A stretch of 64,000 nucleotides of DNA from assembly GCF_029227915.1 (NCBI RefSeq), contig NC_079889.1, positions 1,116,001 to 1,180,000 on the forward strand. The letters run 5' to 3'. The position numbers and the translations under genes are program-made. The stretch's first letter is position 1, and the number at the start of each line of letters is the position of its first letter. Shown piece by piece: positions 58,801 to 64,000 of this stretch. The notes beneath the pieces are model-generated. The model was not told the DNA's origin and did no database searches. It was given only the letters and a program-made list of their open reading frames with translations. The stretch comes from Hydractinia symbiolongicarpus (Eukaryota; Cnidaria; Hydrozoa; Anthoathecata; Hydractiniidae).

Positions 58801-61587
58801 TGTTTGTAACTCGTTTTACCTTGTTTATGCGGAACGAAAACTTATCTGTAGCATTCCTATAATTTTTGTCACATTTTTTGTTGGTGTTTTCTTTCTTAAG
58901 GTAATTATTTTCTCTATGATGATTTTCTTGAATGTTAGTCTTTTCATTGAGAGATGTCCTTTTGGTGAACACTTGTTCGCAATACGACCTTTCTTCTTTT
59001 ATCGGCCTTGCACAACCTCGAGATTCTTCACCTTTAGCAATTCGATGTGGTCTCAATGTACTTTTACCCTCTTTTGTTGCATCATTTTTTGATTCTAAAT
59101 GCTCAGAATTTTCGAAATCACTTTTTAAGTGGGGAGAGCTTTCAACTTCCGAGAAGTTTACAATATCTTGTGACTGGATAAACTCATCGCCACTTTCAAA
59201 TTCATTAATGCTGTCTTTATCTTCTGTATCTTGCATATCTTTATTGCACAGTTCTTCATTTCTTTCAAAACTATCTGTATCATTGTCTTCACTGAGTTCT
59301 TCTTCCTTTCGTTGCCTTTCCACAGGAAAATTGACCATGAGTAACTGCTTGCCGCGCTAAAGAGAATACAAAAATCGTCGTGACAGGAAAATTACTTTCT
59401 ATTTTGTAATGTCGCAACTATTTTTTTTATGCAATGTATTATTATTATTATTATTCCTAATATTCACACAGGATAGCCACTTCAGTTTTTGAAACACTGT
59501 AAGTTATTTGGCTCCTGTGTTCTACATGTATATATGGGGTATACACCGATAGTGTCGACCCAATCTCACTCACATGGCATGGTTTTGCCCACAGACGTGA
59601 TAAAGGAACTTGCTAAACATGCCTGCGTTGTGAACCGAACCACGGGCCTTGTGATTACGAAGCACATTTCATAATCACAAGGCCATGCGACATTGAATGT
59701 CTGTCTGAAGATTCTGCTTGCAATATCAGACGTGTTTAACTAATAATTAACGAATTAAATGCAAATAAAAAGGTATTGTCGTTCGAATTAACTGAAAATT
59801 ACCTTTTCTCTAAAAATAGAAGGTCGTTCTTCTTTTTTTCTTTCTTTTTCCACCAAAGAATGAGTTGTCGACAGACAGACATGGTCATCTAGTGATGTAA
59901 TATTTGTGAATGATGATGGTTCACTCAAATGAAAAGATGGATGACACACTACACTTCCGTTTCTTTTTGTCTGCTTGTCATCTCTAGCAATGTCCATCAC
60001 TGAGAATGACAAATCAAGGGGTCGATGTTTTGGTGCCATTTTTTGGTCCGACATTTCATTAGTATAATTTTTTGATATTTGACCTGTAGGCAGGTTAATA
60101 ATATTACTTTCCAAATACTTCTTTAAATTTTTCATCCGTATTTTTGTTTGATTTAGTTCATCCAACGTCTGAAAGTAACGATGATTTAAGTTATGTCTTT
60201 TAGACATTGATTTACTTTCATAAGATAATTCATGACGAAGACTTTGTCTTACTTTTTCTAACTCCTTGAGTTCATTTTTTAAATGTTTTAACATCTCTAA
60301 ATAACGTTTCATCTTTTGCCTGTCGAAATTAAGCTGCAAGGAACAAGACTCTTTCATTGATTCATTGTTAGATTGAAGAAATTTGTCATTAAAATTTAGC
60401 AAACCTATTGAAGTTTCTTTATTATCAATAGCTCCATTTGTCAAAAATCTAAAATTCGCGTCATGTTTGCTATCTTTGCATTTTCCTTCCAACAAGGCAG
60501 AAGAAAAGTTATTCAAACGTTCCAAAGCATCAAAATATACCGCTTCAACCATTCTTCGATCTGGTGTGGTTAACATCTGTTCTAAATATTTTCTGCATTC
60601 ATCTCTTACTTTGTGATAGCAAACAGGTTCGTCACCAGGAATGTTTTGATTAGCAAGTTTTAGAAAGTGTGACTTTATGGGAGAAGAATTCGAGTTGGGA
60701 TGTATGGGTGTGTTGATTAAATTGTCCAAAGTAAACCCTGGTTTAGAAAATTTCGAAATTTCGGCATCAAAGTTGCTGGTGCTTTTCTGGAAGGGTATAC
60801 TTTGTTTAAGGAATGGAGAGTGTTTTTCTTCACCACTGCCGCTTCTTGTTTCAAAATGCCTATCTCGTTTCGGCAATGGAGAGTGTTCTCCTTCATAACT
60901 GCCGCTTCTTGTTTCAAAACGCCTATCTCGTTTCGGCAGTGAAGAGTGTTCTCCTTCACAACTGCTGCTTCCTGTTCTGAAACGCCCTTCTCGTTTCGAT
61001 GATGAAGAGTGTTCTCCTTCACTGCTACTTTTTCCAAAACGCGCTCCTGGCTTCCATAACGAGGAAAATGAAGATAACAGAGAGTCAACGTTGTGTCGAT
61101 GAATGTTTGAATCAAATACTGGTGATGACCCCACCTGTTTTATATCAGCTTTAAAACAATCCTGCGGAGTGCAAGACAGCTTTAAAAACTCCTTCGTAGT
61201 GTTTGCAAAGGTTGGTGAGTATTGACACAACAATTCATGATTATACGTGGATTCGCTTCTGTCACAGCTTTTGAAATTAGGTGTAATTTGTACGTCTTTC
61301 CTTTCTATTGTATTATCATTCAATGCGCATGCGCGTATGATTTGTCCATCCATATTAGAAGAAGTAACCTTCAATTTCCAATCGCCTGGCTGCGTATTTG
61401 GCGGCTTAATCTTAACCATGGATTTGTTGTGTTGACGTGTGTACCGACATTGATTACTACATTTAATACACCTGCATTGATGCAACTGTAAGCAAGATGA
61501 TTGGTTGCATCTTCTGGAGGAGTAAGTTAGATCAAATTGGGACAAGTAAAACGTATGTGGTATATGAATTCCATTTTGGCAAGTCAT
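52829..61587 (-). CDS. Very large disordered protein with coiled coil and tandem repeats (~2770 aa)
   Basis: Two long exons, 61587-59803 and 59356-52829, joined by AGAAAAG|GTAATT and CTCTTTAG|CGC in phase 0. The ATG at 61587 has A at -3; an alternative start is the Met at 61419 (MVKIKPPN). Exon 1 has four 21-residue repeats (about residues 187-261, EGEHSxLPKRDRRFETRSGS type) and a coiled coil (about 420-495, MKRYLEMLKHLKNELKELEK and on). Exon 2 begins with two copies of a 213-residue unit, then a Ser/Asp/Asn/Lys-rich stretch with no domain I recognise. It contains SNIATQTSSH, DTATQTTP and VAVQTLQ, which resemble dynein light chain LC8 anchors (TQT). A basic nuclear-signal-like cluster (KLRKRKSKKYR) lies near 54580. 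A single 6.5-kb exon is unusual among its neighbours. Scaffold-type role (centrosome, cilium or synapse-like) is only a guess. Confidence 0.8.
58010..59284 (-). repeat. 639-bp tandem duplication inside coding exon
   Basis: Two units with a period of 639 bp (213 codons), boundary near 58646. Both begin NDTDSF and end IQTYKE(F/L)CADEVN. Long stretches are identical (NIQENHHRENNYLKKENTNK), others diverged, and the frame is kept throughout. Confidence 0.93.
59441..59690 (-). repeat. LINE-type 3' end or SINE with a 13-bp stem-loop, in intron
   Basis: Begins with (ATT)n, then CACACAGGATAGCCACTTCAG, the 3' motif shared with the LINE pieces at 7490 and 45015. The far end carries a perfect hairpin GGCCTTGTGATTA/TAATCACAAGGCC (59645-59684) with a 14-nt loop. 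There is no ORF. It is a short insertion within the single intron of the giant gene. Confidence 0.55.
60800..61030 (-). repeat. 63-bp coding minisatellite (four units)
   Basis: Encodes the four 21-residue repeats of the giant protein. Units share TTCTTGTTTCAAAA and GGAGAGTGTTCTCCTTCA in plus orientation; the last unit is the most diverged. Confidence 0.85.
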
Positions 61588-62380
61588 TATTAACAGCAAA
61601 CAATGGTGTTAAATAAACCGCATCAGTACCCCGTTAAATCAGTTAAACACCACAGTTAGTGAGATAAGTGCGAAAGAAAACTCTTCGTCTCCACCAGTTT
61701 CGTGCACTCGTTACTTCCAACTACTTGATTGCAAAATATTCTTAGCTAAACTGATTTAATGTTTTTATGTTTTCTTCATTTTAAATTCTCTTTTTTTTTT
61801 CTTGCTCACATTTCAGATGTGTTTTTTAAATCTATGGCAACTAAGTACACTTTTGACGGGGGTAAGGATATATTTGTTTCCAGTTTTTTTTGTAAGATAT
61901 ATACTTTCTAACGAAACGTGAAAAGTTGATAATGTAAAAGTGTTTAAGATAACTTCAAAGTTTGTAAATTTTAAATACAATATATATGTATTGAAATTTT
62001 ATTTCTTTCATTTTTTAAATGATATCCCCCCGTCTAATAATCTTTTTGTGCGAGAGAACTGAAATTTCAATATTAAAAGAAAACAAAAGAATATTGTGAG
62101 AACATCTTCTAATTAATTATTTACAAAATCAAAATTTAAGAAAAATATTATTCATAAACCTAGCGGCAATAAGTTTAACCTCGTTTTAAAGCTAGCCTTT
62201 CACTGAAATATTAATAACTTGTTACGATACCATTGTTCAGCATTACCATTCATTAAAAAAAAATGCACATCATTTTGTTATTAGAAACCTTATATTCAAA
62301 ATAATTTAGATTGAAGTTCGATTAAAAATTAAGAACGCAGAACTTAAGAAAAACATGGCTTTAAAGGCTAGAAAATTTTA

Positions 62381-62615
62381 TGCCACGGAGATGGTATAGT
62401 GGTAGCGCATTCGACTTGTAATCATAGGGTTTCGGGTAAATGCAATGCTGTCAGTCCATTTGGTGCAATCTACTGACCGCTAACCGGCGTGTATGGCAGG
62501 CAAGTGAGTTAGAGCAATCTATACGCGGTAATGTAACATAGCTGCAGTCGGAGGGGAGGAAAAGCTAACCGTTAGGATGGAATCCCCAAGGACGTTAAAA
62601 CTTCCCGTTACATAC
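62381..62615 (+). repeat. tRNA-derived SINE
   Basis: Head: GGAGATGGTATAGTGGTAGCGC (A box) with an anticodon-loop-like ACTTGTAAT (TGT, Thr-type) and a decayed B box (GGGTTTCGGG). The body includes CTACTGACCGCTAACCGG, GCAATCTATACGCGG, and ends GGAATCCCCAAGGACGTTAAAACTTCCC, the type of tail found in metazoan tRNA-SINEs. It lies about 0.8 kb upstream of the giant gene. The stretch 61588-62380 has no other recognised feature. Confidence 0.75.
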
Positions 62616-62852
62616 TACTTACTTATGAAATGCAATACATTGAAGTTCAGTTTTTGCTTTCTATTTTTTCCTCCGTATGAATAAATAATTATTGCATTTG
62701 CTGTTGGGTCTTTATTAAATAAAAGCTTTATAAGCTTTATATGACTTTTAGAACGCGTGCAGTTATAAAAAAAGTTGTGAATATTTTATAATTTAGTGAT
62801 AATGTTTACCGGCCATTTAATTTATAACTTCCCATAGAACTGTGCACGCTCA

Positions 62853-63488
62853 AAGAAGAAGAAGAAGAAGAAGAAGAAGAAGAAGAAGAAGAAGAAGAAG
62901 AAGAAGAAGAAGAAGAAGAAGAAGAAGAAGAAGAAGAAGAAGAAGAAGAAGAAGAAGAAGAAGAAGAAGAAGAAGAAGAAGAAGAAGAAGAAGAAGAAGA
63001 AGAAGAAGAAGAAGAAGAAGAAGAAGAAGAAGAAGAAGAAGAAGAAGAAGAAGAAGAAGAAGAAGAAGAAGAAGAAGAAGAAGAAGAAGAAGAAGAAGAA
63101 GAAGAAGAAGAAGAAGAAGAAGAAGAAGAAGAAGAAGAAGAAGAAGAAGAAGAAGAAGAAGAAGAAGAAGAAGAAGAAGAAGAAGAAGAAGAAGAAGAAG
63201 AAGAAGAAGAAGAAGAAGAAGAAGAAGAAGAAGAAGAAGAAGAAGAAGAAGAAGAAGAAGAAGAAGAAGAAGAAGAAGAAGAAGAAGAAGAAGAAGAAGA
63301 AGAAGAAGAAGAAGAAGAAGAAGAAGAAGAAGAAGAAGAAGAAGAAGAAGAAGAAGAAGAAGAAGAAGAAGAAGAAGAAGAAGAAGAAGAAGAAGAAGAA
63401 GAAGAAGAAGAAGAAGAAGAAGAAGAAGAAGAAGAAGAAGAAGAAGAAGAAGAAGAAGAAGAAGAAGAAGAAAAAAAAAAAGAAGAAG
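62853..63488 (+). repeat. (GAA)n array, ~206 uninterrupted units
   Basis: About 618 bp of perfect AAG/GAA repeat followed by a run of A and a few more units. Flanks are ACGCTCA and CTACTCGG. The poly-Arg and poly-Ser ORFs over it are artefacts. Same repeat and same strand orientation as at 27802. Confidence 0.97.
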
Positions 63489-64000
63489 CTACTCGGCTGT
63501 TAGCATGCAATGCACGCAGAAAGACGAGTCGTAGCCCTTAAATTAATTTAATGCACCAACTGTATTTTTTTATAACTCCTGTTAAATAAATTTTTCGTTG
63601 TGAAATACTTTTTTTTTTTTTTTTTTGAAAAAATAAATGATTGCACCAAAAGTGTCCGCTGACAGCGGAATAGCAGAACTATTATTTCAAGGTGATTGAC
63701 TTTGCATAAATTTTGTTCCGCACGTAAGTGAGTGTTGGAATGGTCAAAAATGTCCCTAGTTAGACGCATTTCTCGTTCAATTATAGCTGCAATCCCTAAT
63801 TCATTGTTGTTTCAAGGCACGTCTTCACAGAGCCTCAACTTTATTATGGGGAGGGGGGAGGTAAGACTGAAAATTCTAAAATATCATTAAAAAATAATTT
63901 TTTAACAAAGTAATTTTATTGTGAGATTGTAGTGTCGCAATGGTCAATACCTGATTGGGAATATCAGGAAAAATCGACAGTCGGGAAAAATCAATAGTCG
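63489..64000. other. Right edge, nothing recognised
   Basis: AT-rich, with a poly-T run near 63609-63626 and a G-rich stretch (GGGGAGGGGGGAGG, 63848-63861). No supported gene. Confidence 0.45.

Noticed and set aside
62806-63534. Poly-Ser and poly-Arg ORFs over 200 codons long
   Set aside because: Generated by the (GAA)n array in other frames; not genes.

Overview
This looks like AT-rich nuclear DNA of an invertebrate animal, most probably a cnidarian (perhaps a hydrozoan). The reasons are multi-exon genes with GT-AG introns, a C-type lectin-like domain, an animal aquaporin, a divergent actin, and a mixed load of decayed transposons (CR1/L2-like LINE, Penelope-like element, pogo/Tigger-type element, Helitron-like elements, tRNA-derived SINEs). 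The taxon is an inference; no species marker is visible. Gene models were built by hand from splice signals and frame continuity.

Layout: 1-3572 (minus) is the 3' part of a C-type lectin-domain gene that runs off the left edge. 4065-6681 (minus) is an acidic, mostly disordered secreted proprotein. 7439-9110 is a 5'-truncated LINE. 12207-13188, 29333-29986 and 32216-32816 (all plus) are three two-exon genes for small secreted proteins that share one eight-cysteine framework. They form a dispersed family that I do not recognise. Between them lie Helitron-like terminal units, a cluster of tRNA-like modules (16.8-18.6 kb), a 99-bp minisatellite, a set of very short exon-like segments on the minus strand (20.1-24.1 kb), a (GAA)n array and a pogo-like element.

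From about 35.05 to 46.2 kb is a large inverted duplication carrying two divergently oriented aquaporin copies. The right copy (42012-45619) is intact. The left copy (37677-35675) is a pseudogene with two frameshifts and a deleted exon. A Penelope-like fragment with a GIY-YIG-type ORF and 33-bp inverted ends sits in an intron of the right copy only. A solo terminus in the centre of the palindrome has a hammerhead-like core.

46847-51982 (minus) is a seven-exon divergent actin-like gene encoding 384 aa. 52829-61587 (minus) is a two-exon gene for a very large disordered protein (about 2770 aa) with internal tandem duplications, a coiled coil and LC8-type TQT motifs. The right end has a tRNA-derived SINE and an almost uninterrupted 636-bp (GAA)n array. 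The genes show no operon-like relation. What ties the window together is local duplication: the cysteine-rich family, the aquaporin palindrome, the tandem duplication inside the giant gene, and repeated Helitron ends.
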